Shown: in pieces, positions 57,004 to 64,000 of the stretch
Numbering within the stretch: the first letter of the stretch is position 1
How the letters are laid out: each line of letters begins with the position of its first letter
Origin: Chitinophaga arvensicola
GTDB taxonomy: Bacteria; Bacteroidota; Bacteroidia; Chitinophagales; Chitinophagaceae
Direction of reading: 5' to 3'
Assembly (NCBI RefSeq): GCF_900110835.1
Contig: NZ_FOJG01000002.1
Coordinates: forward strand, 1,764,979 to 1,828,978
DNA: 64,000 nt
Notes under the pieces: model-generated
Databases searched by the model: none
Seen by the model: the letters and a program-made list of their open reading frames with translations, nothing else
What the model was told of the DNA's origin: nothing
Made by a program: the position numbers and the translations under genes

Positions 57004-60000
57004 CTAGAAGCCAACTCTCACGTTCACACCTACCATGCGTTGTGCAGGAGCGTTCATGTTCTCGGTATCAATGTCAGGATCTGCATACTTGAATTTGGTG
57101 ATCAGCAGCAGGTTCTGGCCGGTGAGGGAAACGGATGCGCTCCGGATACCTGAAGTTCCAAAGTAACGCGCCGGTATGCGATAGCCTATAGACACTTCAC
57201 GCAGCTTTACAAAACCTTTGTTCATCACACCATGCTCATAAGAGTTGCCCCATAAACGGGTATAGCTCTGGTAACTTACCGGAACATCATTAGGTGCATA
57301 TTGGCGGGTATCTTTCGTAATACGGCCAAAATTATCATAGGCCACTTCACCGCTTACTACCTTCACGCCTTTACCTACGTAGTTCTTCAGGCCATTTACC
57401 ACCTCGTCATAGCGATGTTCGTTATCTGTTTCCGGAGCAGAACCGGTATCAAACATCTTGTTATAGATATAGTCGTACATCACCCCACCAATACGGCCAT
57501 CGATGCTGATACCGATGTTGAAGTTGTGGAACGCGAAATTGTTGATAAAGCCAAACGTGAATTTAGGATCGGTGTAACCAAATGGCTCGGTGTACTTGCT
57601 CAGCATAGGCAAACCATTCTGATGGATCACATTCCCCTGCGGATCTCTCAGCGCATGTTCTGTTTGCGCAAATACATCCATACGGCCGCCTGTTTTGGTC
57701 CACAGGTTCTTTGCAGAATAAACAGGATCTATATCTACATAATAACGGTGCTGGGTGGAGAAGTTCAGCATAGACTGCCATTCGAAATTCTTTCTTCTCA
57801 GCACGGTTCCATCGAGGGTAATTTCTACCCCGCGACGGGCATAGGTTTCACCGGTATTAATCAGTGTGCTGGCATAACCGGAAGAAGGAGCAATTGTTTG
57901 TTTCAGCTGCGTGTTGTAGTATAATTTTGTAAAATAAGCGACGTCAACGTGCAGTCGTTTTTTAAAGAGATACCCGGCAGTACCTACTTCCCAGGTGCGG
58001 GTAGTGGTGGCCAGCAGGTTGGTGCCGGCAAGGTTATCGGGCGTGCTGGCGCCGATGCTACCCCAGGAGTTATTGATGGTATAAGAAAGGTTGTTGGCGT
58101 ATACATCCAGCGGTGTTTTGGTAATGGTCCAGGAACCTCTTACTTTCCACATGTCCACCCATTCCGGCATTTTGATAAACTCGGAGAGTAATACGCTGGT
58201 GGCTACGGAAGGATAGAAATAAGACCTTGCATCCGCAGGCTGTGTGGAACTCCAGTCATTTCTACCGGTAACATCCAGGAATACTGCGCTGTTCCAGGAA
58301 AGGGATACTTTACCATAGGCGCTGTTCATTTGTTTAGACCAGGTGCCATAGTTATTCACCAGGGCATCTACACCGGCAGTGGTAGAAGGCACGGCATTGG
58401 CCAGGGAATACCAGCCTGGTACAGCCAGACCATTTCTTGTTCTGGCGCCCATCTCACGATTGGAATAATAGAAAATACTTCCACCTCCCAACGCGTCGAT
58501 GTTCCATTTCTTTACCTGCTTGTTATAGGTCAGGATCAGGTCACTGTTGATACTGTTACTCCAGCTCTGGTTTAAACCATACAAACCTTTACCACTGAAG
58601 CTAAAGTCGAAGCTCTGCCCCAGCTTTCCGCCGTTGGTGGAGTAAATGCCGGCCGGGTTGCGGATCCCGTCTTCATTTTTGTAGTAGTCGTAACCGTTTC
58701 TGAACATGAGTTTCAGGTCCTTGGTGAAGGAATAGTTCATGGTCAGACTGGCATTCAGTTTATTCTGTTCTGTGCTTCTCAGTTTTTCGTAGGCGATCAG
58801 GTAGGGATTGTCGTACCACGCATTATAAAGCCAGTTCTGTTTTTCATTGGGCGTTACCCAGTAATCTTTGTACTTCCGGATATCATAATCAGGACCGGTC
58901 CACATCATGATCTGGTAAATATATCCCTGTGTACCATAACCGCTGCCCCAGAGCTGCGGAGCAGAGGTACGGGTGTATCCCATGTGGCTTTCCAGGCTGA
59001 ATTTATCGCCGGCTTTCAGTTCGCCGCTCATGGTATAGTTCAATACATTCAGTTTCTGGTTAGGGAACTGGCCTTTATTATAGATATGATTCAGACCTGC
59101 TCTGAAGAAACCATTTTTTCCTCCTTTGGTTACGCTGATGCTGTTGTTGGTGATCAGGCCTGTTTCCAGGAAGTTGCGGAGATTATTTTTCCCACTGGAT
59201 ACCAGCGGCATTTCTTCATTCTTTTTGGTCTCAGGATTCCATTGTACAGCGGTATTGCCGATGTCCAGTTTAGGTCCCCATACATAATCGGTTGCTATTT
59301 TACCGTTCAGACCATGACCATAGGAGGTTTGTGTTTCAGGGATGGCGAGGTAGCCGAGGGTAAACATGGTATTGCTGTTTACGTCTACGGATAAACGGTC
59401 GTCTTTACCTCTTTTGGTGGAGATCATTACGGCGCCGGCAGAACCACGTGCACCATACAATGCAGCGGCAGTGGAACCTTTCAGCATATTGATGCTTTCG
59501 ATATCGTCGGTAGGAATATCGCGCAGGGTCATGTTGCCATAAGGCACTCCATCGATTACGAGCAATGGCGTTTCGCCACGCATTTCCAGTGTGGGCGTGC
59601 CATTGAACTCGGTGGAGTTCTTCACCACCAGGCCTGATACCTGCCCGGTAAGGGAGGTACCGAGGTCCACCCCTTTCACCGTTTGCAGATTAGATCCTTT
59701 TACCGCCTGTACAGCGTATCCCAGGGCCTTTTCATCTCTCTTCACACCAAGTGCCGTTACCACTACTTCTCCGAGTTGTTTGGTAGATTCCTGTAATAAC
59801 ACGTGCATAGCAGTACGATCTCCCACCAGTTCCTCTACCGCTGTGTAGCCAATAGAGGAAAAGCTCAGCACCGATGAAGGGCCGGCCACGGTGATAGAAA
59901 AAGTACCGTCTTCTTTGGACATAGTGCCATTGGAAGTACCTTTTTCCATGATCATTACATTCGGGATCAGCTGGTTGTTATTGTCCTTTACCTGTCCGGA

Positions 60001-60378
60001 AACCTTGATCTTCGCTGCCTGCGGAGTTGCGGCCTGCTCTGTATCGTCGGTTAATTTTTTGGATGGTAACTGGTACTCGCCTACCCTGTCTTTCTCTACA
60101 ATAGTGTAATAGTTAGGCTTTACATACAGAAATACCAGTTCATTTGGATACAACACTCCTTTCAACACGTCTTCCAGCGATTTTCCGGCAAGGCGACTCA
60201 TGTTGTAAGTAGTGGTCTTCTTTTTCATAACCTGTGGATCGTACACGAAGTCGGCCTTGTACTCCTTTGTAATCATCTTCAATGCGTCAATTACAGGGAT
60301 AGCTTTCTGCGCATACAACTGGCTGCTACAAGCCAGCAAAAGCAACACAAGCAAGCGCTTAAAATAGCGAAGCGTCAT
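57004..60378 (-). CDS. SusC/RagA family TonB-dependent receptor with STN domain
   Basis: A 1124-residue outer-membrane transporter. Signal peptide ending LYAQ (residue 24), STN domain about 27-96 (VIDALKMITKEYKADFVYDPQV, then EDVLKGVLYPNELVF), carboxypeptidase-regulatory-like domain about 121-200, the plug (LGEVVVTALGVKRDEKALGYAV, ESINMLKGSTAAALYG) and barrel. The STN domain and the adjacent sigma/FecR genes indicate ligand-induced signalling. The substrate is not known; the SGNH-EEP enzyme encoded with the sigma genes is the only enzyme in sight. Confidence 0.94.
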   Translation of the reverse strand: MTLRYFKRLLVLLLLACSSQLYAQKAIPVIDALKMITKEYKADFVYDPQVMKKKTTTYNMSRLAGKSLEDVLKGVLYPNELVFLYVKPNYYTIVEKDRVGEYQLPSKKLTDDTEQAATPQAAKIKVSGQVKDNNNQLIPNVMIMEKGTSNGTMSKEDGTFSITVAGPSSVLSFSSIGYTAVEELVGDRTAMHVLLQESTKQLGEVVVTALGVKRDEKALGYAVQAVKGSNLQTVKGVDLGTSLTGQVSGLVVKNSTEFNGTPTLEMRGETPLLVIDGVPYGNMTLRDIPTDDIESINMLKGSTAAALYGARGSAGAVMISTKRGKDDRLSVDVNSNTMFTLGYLAIPETQTSYGHGLNGKIATDYVWGPKLDIGNTAVQWNPETKKNEEMPLVSSGKNNLRNFLETGLITNNSISVTKGGKNGFFRAGLNHIYNKGQFPNQKLNVLNYTMSGELKAGDKFSLESHMGYTRTSAPQLWGSGYGTQGYIYQIMMWTGPDYDIRKYKDYWVTPNEKQNWLYNAWYDNPYLIAYEKLRSTEQNKLNASLTMNYSFTKDLKLMFRNGYDYYKNEDGIRNPAGIYSTNGGKLGQSFDFSFSGKGLYGLNQSWSNSINSDLILTYNKQVKKWNIDALGGGSIFYYSNREMGARTRNGLAVPGWYSLANAVPSTTAGVDALVNNYGTWSKQMNSAYGKVSLSWNSAVFLDVTGRNDWSSTQPADARSYFYPSVATSVLLSEFIKMPEWVDMWKVRGSWTITKTPLDVYANNLSYTINNSWGSIGASTPDNLAGTNLLATTTRTWEVGTAGYLFKKRLHVDVAYFTKLYYNTQLKQTIAPSSGYASTLINTGETYARRGVEITLDGTVLRRKNFEWQSMLNFSTQHRYYVDIDPVYSAKNLWTKTGGRMDVFAQTEHALRDPQGNVIHQNGLPMLSKYTEPFGYTDPKFTFGFINNFAFHNFNIGISIDGRIGGVMYDYIYNKMFDTGSAPETDNEHRYDEVVNGLKNYVGKGVKVVSGEVAYDNFGRITKDTRQYAPNDVPVSYQSYTRLWGNSYEHGVMNKGFVKLREVSIGYRIPARYFGTSGIRSASVSLTGQNLLLITKFKYADPDIDTENMNAPAQRMVGVNVRVGF

Positions 60379-60745
60379 AGTTGGCGTGGATTTAAATTCG
60401 TTAGATAAAATGGATTTTTCCCTTTATGGAGATAAAGTGTCGGGAATGCTTTTTTTTACCCCACGATCCGGTAAATATTTTTATTTTTTTTTCTTCCGAA
60501 GGAAGTCCCGCTATTTCCGGGTATATAAATACCATAAATAGCACATTCATATTGTTCACGTAATCACTCCTTTTCTATTTTATCGTCAAAAAATTATTTT
60601 TAATATATATGAAACAGCAATATTGATATCTGCTCAATAACAATAACTTAACATAGATGGCGGCTATTTCAGCGGAATATCTGATCAGGTGTTTCCCTTT
60701 TTGTCTAATTTTGCGGCCATAATTCCGCAAATCTCTGACCTTGTA
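60379..60745. promoter_or_regulatory. Divergent promoter region between susC and the ECF sigma gene
   Basis: 367 AT-rich bases. TAATTTTG (60706-60713) matches the -7 consensus for the sigma gene and lies inside the longer, GTG-initiated version of its frame. CTTCC-GAA-GGAAG (60493-60505) is a small inverted repeat. I see no plus-strand promoter plus terminator pair here like the one at 27.95 kb. Confidence 0.5.
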
Positions 60746-61288
60746 ATGGACAATCCAATTTTTCAGCATATTATTAATGGCGACACCGACGCTTATTCTG
60801 GATTGTACAAAGAATATTACCGGAAATTCTATAACTACGGCAGAAAATTTACCAGCAACATTCACCTGATAGAAGACAGTATACAGGAAGTTTTCCTGGA
60901 TCTCTGGAAGCGACGTGACAAGCTCGCGCATGTTACTTCGCCTAACTTTTACCTGTATTCTTCCTTCCGTTATATATTGCTCCGGAAAATAAAGCAGCAC
61001 GACAAATTGGTACTCAACGAATCAGGAGAAGAGCCCATCGCATTTTCCATCGAAAATGTGATAGTGAATAATGAGTTGAATGAAGAACTACAACTGAAAC
61101 TGCAAAAAGCCATCAAATCATTGACCGGACGGCAACTGGAGGCTATCTTTCTGAAATTTTATGAGAATCTTTCCTACCCGGAAGTGGCTTCCATTCTCAA
61201 CATTTCTGTAAAAGCAACGTACAAGATCATGGCCAGAAGCCTGTCTGCGCTGAAAGAAAAAGTTATGTTCTTGTCTATATTATTTTAA
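60746..61288 (+). CDS. ECF-type RNA polymerase sigma factor
   Basis: A 180-residue sigma factor from the ATG at 60746; an upstream GTG (60689) would put the promoter in the coding region. Region 2: SGLYKEYYRKFYNYGRKF and LIEDSIQEVFLDLWKRRDKL; region 4: AIKSLTGRQLEAIFLKFYENL and HTH SYPEVASILNISVKATYKIM. It probably controls the divergent susCD pair and its own operon with FecR and the SGNH-EEP enzyme. Confidence 0.93.
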   Translation: MDNPIFQHIINGDTDAYSGLYKEYYRKFYNYGRKFTSNIHLIEDSIQEVFLDLWKRRDKLAHVTSPNFYLYSSFRYILLRKIKQHDKLVLNESGEEPIAFSIENVIVNNELNEELQLKLQKAIKSLTGRQLEAIFLKFYENLSYPEVASILNISVKATYKIMARSLSALKEKVMFLSILF

Positions 61289-61371
61289 TATTTGCCGTCC
61301 CTTTAACAGGGCAAAAAAAAATGAATGGGCATTTGGGGTAAAAAATGCAGGACTAAGTACTATTAATAAGA

Positions 61372-62454
61372 ATGGAAAAAAAATTCACCATAGCTACCTA
61401 TTCACATTTTAAAGAAAGCGACTTTCTTTCGGACGCTTATTTCCAGGAATGGGTATATACGCCCACCCCGGAAAACGAGCAGTTCTGGCAGGAAGTGATC
61501 GATACTTACCCGCAACAAAAAACCACTATCCAGCAGGCGCACCTGTACCTGCGCAATATTTCATTTCAACAGCACCAACCTTCGGAAGATGCCGTGGAAG
61601 CCTCTCTTCAGCGACATTTACAGCTGATACAGGGGTTACAGGAGGTGGATACCGCTATACCCCAAAAGCCGCGTCCTGCTCTATACACGCTCCGCAACCT
61701 GCTCAAGGTGGCAGCTGTTATTGGCGGAATGCTGCTACTGGCGTACGCTTACCGGTTCTACCAACAGAAATACCAGCACCAGATCGCGCAGACAGGTTTC
61801 GGAGAAATCCGCCATGTAATCCTGCCCGATGGCTCCGCTGTGGATCTCAACGCCAACTCCTCCATTACGTATAACAAGGAATGGAAGCCTGGACAGCCCA
61901 GGGAAGTATGGTTAAACGGGGAAGCGCTTTTTGAAGTAGTACATCTCAATAAAGATCCCAATAAGATATTATCGCAGGAAAAATTCCTGGTACATACAAA
62001 AGACCTTACCGTTACCGTACTGGGTACGGTTTTCGACATCCGGCAACGGCGCAGCAAAACGGAAGTGGTGCTGCAGAGCGGAAAAATCAGTCTTTCTTTC
62101 AACGATGGCACCGCAAAAGATATCCTGATGAGTCCCGGCGAAGTGGTGGCCTATAACGATGCCGCTAAAAAAATCACCACGGAAACCGTGGCCCCGGAGA
62201 AATTCACCGCCTGGAAAAACCATCAGCTGATCTTAACCAACCCGTCTGTTAACGATATCCTGGCTTACCTGGAAGATAATTTTGGCAGGAAGATCATCGT
62301 GGAAGACAAACAGTTAACCGTCAGAACCATCAATGGGCCCATCCTGCTCACCTCCCTGGACGATGCGCTCTTTGTGCTTTCTACCGTGCTGAATACAGAA
62401 ATCGTTAAAAAAGACTCGGGGGCTATCATTATGCGCCCACGGGTTCACCCGTAG
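61372..62454 (+). CDS. FecR-domain anti-sigma factor
   Basis: A 360-residue inner-membrane relay: cytoplasmic N-terminus, transmembrane segment about 110-127 (LLKVAAVIGGMLLLAYAY), FecR domain about 137-240 (TGFGEIRHVILPDGSAVDLNANSSI, GEALFEV, VTVLGTVFDI) and a DUF4974-like C-terminus (LILTNPSVNDILAYLEDNFGRKI). It follows the sigma gene by 83 bases and should read the state of the STN-bearing SusC encoded divergently. Confidence 0.94.
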   Translation: MEKKFTIATYSHFKESDFLSDAYFQEWVYTPTPENEQFWQEVIDTYPQQKTTIQQAHLYLRNISFQQHQPSEDAVEASLQRHLQLIQGLQEVDTAIPQKPRPALYTLRNLLKVAAVIGGMLLLAYAYRFYQQKYQHQIAQTGFGEIRHVILPDGSAVDLNANSSITYNKEWKPGQPREVWLNGEALFEVVHLNKDPNKILSQEKFLVHTKDLTVTVLGTVFDIRQRRSKTEVVLQSGKISLSFNDGTAKDILMSPGEVVAYNDAAKKITTETVAPEKFTAWKNHQLILTNPSVNDILAYLEDNFGRKIIVEDKQLTVRTINGPILLTSLDDALFVLSTVLNTEIVKKDSGAIIMRPRVHP

Positions 62455-62517
62455 CCCAATCCCCATCTCCCGGTAAAATATTTTTGAACTCCTGTGGGGT
62501 AATATAAAAGCTACACA

Positions 62518-62529
62518 TCACTATAGTGA
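62518..62529. promoter_or_regulatory. Perfect 12-base palindrome before the SGNH-EEP gene
   Basis: TCACTATAGTGA, 25 bases before the ATG at 62555. Possible operator or a chance palindrome. Confidence 0.35.
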
Positions 62530-62554
62530 AGTAACGCTTTTTAAAATCCGCTTC

Positions 62555-64000
62555 ATGAAGAAAATATTTGTGACCATTTTCTGCTTTTGCTGCCTGTTCA
62601 CGTGCTATGCGCAGCAATCTTATCCTTATTACAATGATATACAGGCATTCAAACAACAGGATGCCATACATCCTCCCGGCAACGATGCCATTCTTTTTAT
62701 AGGCAGCTCCTCCTTTACCTACTGGCAGGATGTGGCGGCATATTTCCCGGAGCACGACATTATTAATCGCGGCTTCGGCGGGTCCAACCTGCTGGATGTG
62801 ATCCATTATGCAGATGACGTGATCTTTGCCTATCATCCAAAGCAGATCGTAATTTACTGTGGGGAAAACGACCTGGCATCGTCCGACACTGTAACCGCAC
62901 GCATGGTGGTACAACGTTTTCAGCAACTCTTTACACTGATCCGCAGCAAAATGCCGGAGATCCCGGTTGTTTTTGTATCGTTAAAGCCCAGTCCCAGCAG
63001 AAGCCGGCTGATGCCCCGTATGCAGGAAGTAAACAAAGACATAAAAAAGTTCCTGCACCGGCAGCGCCATACTGATTTTGTAGATGTATACCATAAAATG
63101 CTGCAAAAAGACGGCACCATAAAAGCCGATCTTTTCAAATCTGATCAACTGCACATGAATGCAGCGGGTTATGATATCTGGCAAAAGGCCCTCGCACCGG
63201 CGCTGATGGCTCCGCAAAAGAAAACCATGTTGCAGGTAGCCACGTACAACCTGCGCTTAAATGTGGCGTTTGACAGTGCCAATGCCTGGCCCCACCGGAA
63301 AGAAATGGTAAAAGACCTGATACAATACCACGAGTTTGATATCTTTGGTGTACAGGAGGCCCTCTCCGGCCAGATGAAGGACCTGGAAGAAATGCAGCAG
63401 TATGCGCATGTGGGTGTGGGAAGAAATGATGGAAAAGACGGAGGAGAATATTCGGCCATCTTCTATAATAAACACAAATACCAGGTCATACAATCAGGCA
63501 ATTTCTGGTTATCGCCTACACCGGAGAAGCCGTCCAAAGGCTGGGATGCAGCCTATATCAGGATTTGCACCTGGGCCTGTTTCCAGGTAAAAGAAAGCGG
63601 TAAACAGTTTTTTATGTTCAACACCCACTTCGATAATGAAGGTGTATTGGCAAGAGAAAATGCGGCGAGGATGATCCTCGAAAAAATTGATGCCGTAGCC
63701 CCGAAAGACACGCCAGTGATCATTACAGGCGATTTTAATTCGGATCCATCTACCAGCGCCTACGCCACCATCACCAAAAGATTTGCGGATGCCAAACTGG
63801 TAGCGGCCACCAAGCCCTATGGCCCGGACAGTACTTTTAATGATTTTAAATACCATAACTGGACAAAGGTGGTAAAAGAAGGACGCATCGATTTCGTATT
63901 CGTTAACCCCAGCATCCGTGTCCGGAAATACGCGGTGTTAACGGATTCCAGGGATCTTCGTTTCCCTTCAGATCATTTTCCCGTGGCCTGCAAACTCGAA
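62555..64000 (+). CDS. SGNH hydrolase fused to an endonuclease/exonuclease/phosphatase domain (3' end outside window)
   Basis: An exported two-domain enzyme; 482 codons are present with no internal stop, and the stop lies just past the window edge. Signal peptide ends TCYAQ (20). SGNH domain about 40-215: GSSS (50-53), NRGFGG (71-76), GEND (103-106), and D197/H200 in SDQLHM. EEP domain from about 224: N232 in YNLRLN, E268 in GVQEA, H358 in NTHFD, GDFN with D393 and N395, D446 in RIDFVF and D473-H474 in SDHFPV, all the metal and catalytic residues of the DNase I/sphingomyelinase/phosphatase fold. It may de-acylate and then cleave a phosphoester in one substrate, for example a lipid or teichoic-type glycan; this is inference. 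It follows fecR on the same strand. Confidence 0.88.
   Translation, partial: MKKIFVTIFCFCCLFTCYAQQSYPYYNDIQAFKQQDAIHPPGNDAILFIGSSSFTYWQDVAAYFPEHDIINRGFGGSNLLDVIHYADDVIFAYHPKQIVIYCGENDLASSDTVTARMVVQRFQQLFTLIRSKMPEIPVVFVSLKPSPSRSRLMPRMQEVNKDIKKFLHRQRHTDFVDVYHKMLQKDGTIKADLFKSDQLHMNAAGYDIWQKALAPALMAPQKKTMLQVATYNLRLNVAFDSANAWPHRKEMVKDLIQYHEFDIFGVQEALSGQMKDLEEMQQYAHVGVGRNDGKDGGEYSAIFYNKHKYQVIQSGNFWLSPTPEKPSKGWDAAYIRICTWACFQVKESGKQFFMFNTHFDNEGVLARENAARMILEKIDAVAPKDTPVIITGDFNSDPSTSAYATITKRFADAKLVAATKPYGPDSTFNDFKYHNWTKVVKEGRIDFVFVNPSIRVRKYAVLTDSRDLRFPSDHFPVACKLE

Noticed and set aside
57301..57924. 207-codon plus-strand frame
   Set aside because: It is antisense to the susC at 57004-60378; long shadow frames are common opposite these genes at this base composition.
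60379..60745. A second DonS-like antisense RNA at the other sigma/FecR locus
   Set aside because: No TTTG-N19-21-TAnnTTTG promoter and no plus-strand terminator lie near the susC start at 60378.

Overview
The window looks like a chromosomal segment of a glycan-degrading Bacteroidota, most like Chitinophaga or a close relative in Chitinophagaceae. This rests on four SusC/SusD outer-membrane pairs, ECF sigma/FecR signalling pairs, TAnnTTTG-type -7 promoter elements, DUF4846, DUF4349 and YhcH families, and moderate GC. I saw no rRNA, tRNA, CRISPR array, transposase or phage gene. The genus is an inference.

Layout. 0-6.2 kb: SusC, SusD and a Tat-type metallophosphoesterase. 6.3-14.5 kb: mostly housekeeping and small genes (DUF4846, CobW-type GTPase, Lgt, a WalJ-like hydrolase, a PA2169-type bundle protein, a Crp/Fnr regulator next to an alpha/beta hydrolase, DUF4349, two unknowns). 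14.6-19.4 kb: a TetR-controlled EmrA/EmrB/TolC tripartite efflux operon with three matching operator-like sites. 19.5-30.1 kb (minus strand): ECF sigma, FecR, SusC, SusD, an arylsulfotransferase-like propeller lipoprotein, a TsdA-like dihaem cytochrome and a Gfo/Idh/MocA oxidoreductase. 30.2-35.4 kb: YhcH, a His-Pro repeat lipoprotein, a sigma factor with a probable anti-sigma/barrel partner, an SGNH hydrolase, YrdB and an orphan ABC ATPase. 35.5-47.7 kb: a DeoR-flanked locus with SusC, SusD, a GH20 hexosaminidase, a GntP permease, RidA, a KDG-type kinase and an M19 dipeptidase. 47.8-55.4 kb: small proteins, two DinB proteins, a GlxA-type regulator, uxaB-uxaA, ExbD, GNAT and a glycine-zipper lipoprotein. 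55.4-64 kb: SusC/SusD divergent from ECF sigma, FecR and an SGNH-EEP fusion enzyme that runs off the right edge.

How they work together. The three SusC proteins with an N-terminal STN signalling domain (27, 24600 and 57004) contrast with the one beside the DeoR gene (43486), which lacks it. Two of the STN-bearing SusC genes lie next to sigma/FecR pairs, so they probably signal through FecR to the ECF factor. UxaB and UxaA make 2-keto-3-deoxygluconate, the substrate of the kinase encoded in the hexosaminidase locus.

The most interesting signal is a possible DonS-like antisense small RNA. A textbook Bacteroidota promoter (TTTG, 19 bases, TAGATTTG) lies on the plus strand across the susC start at 27.95 kb. 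A strong intrinsic terminator follows about 75 bases later, and no plus-strand gene explains either. Other points worth a second look are a nested 104-base inverted repeat between susD and the sulfotransferase-like gene, the unusual sulfotransferase/TsdA cargo of that locus, and the SGNH-EEP fusion. A perfect TGTGA-N6-TCACA box lies between the Crp-family gene and its neighbour.
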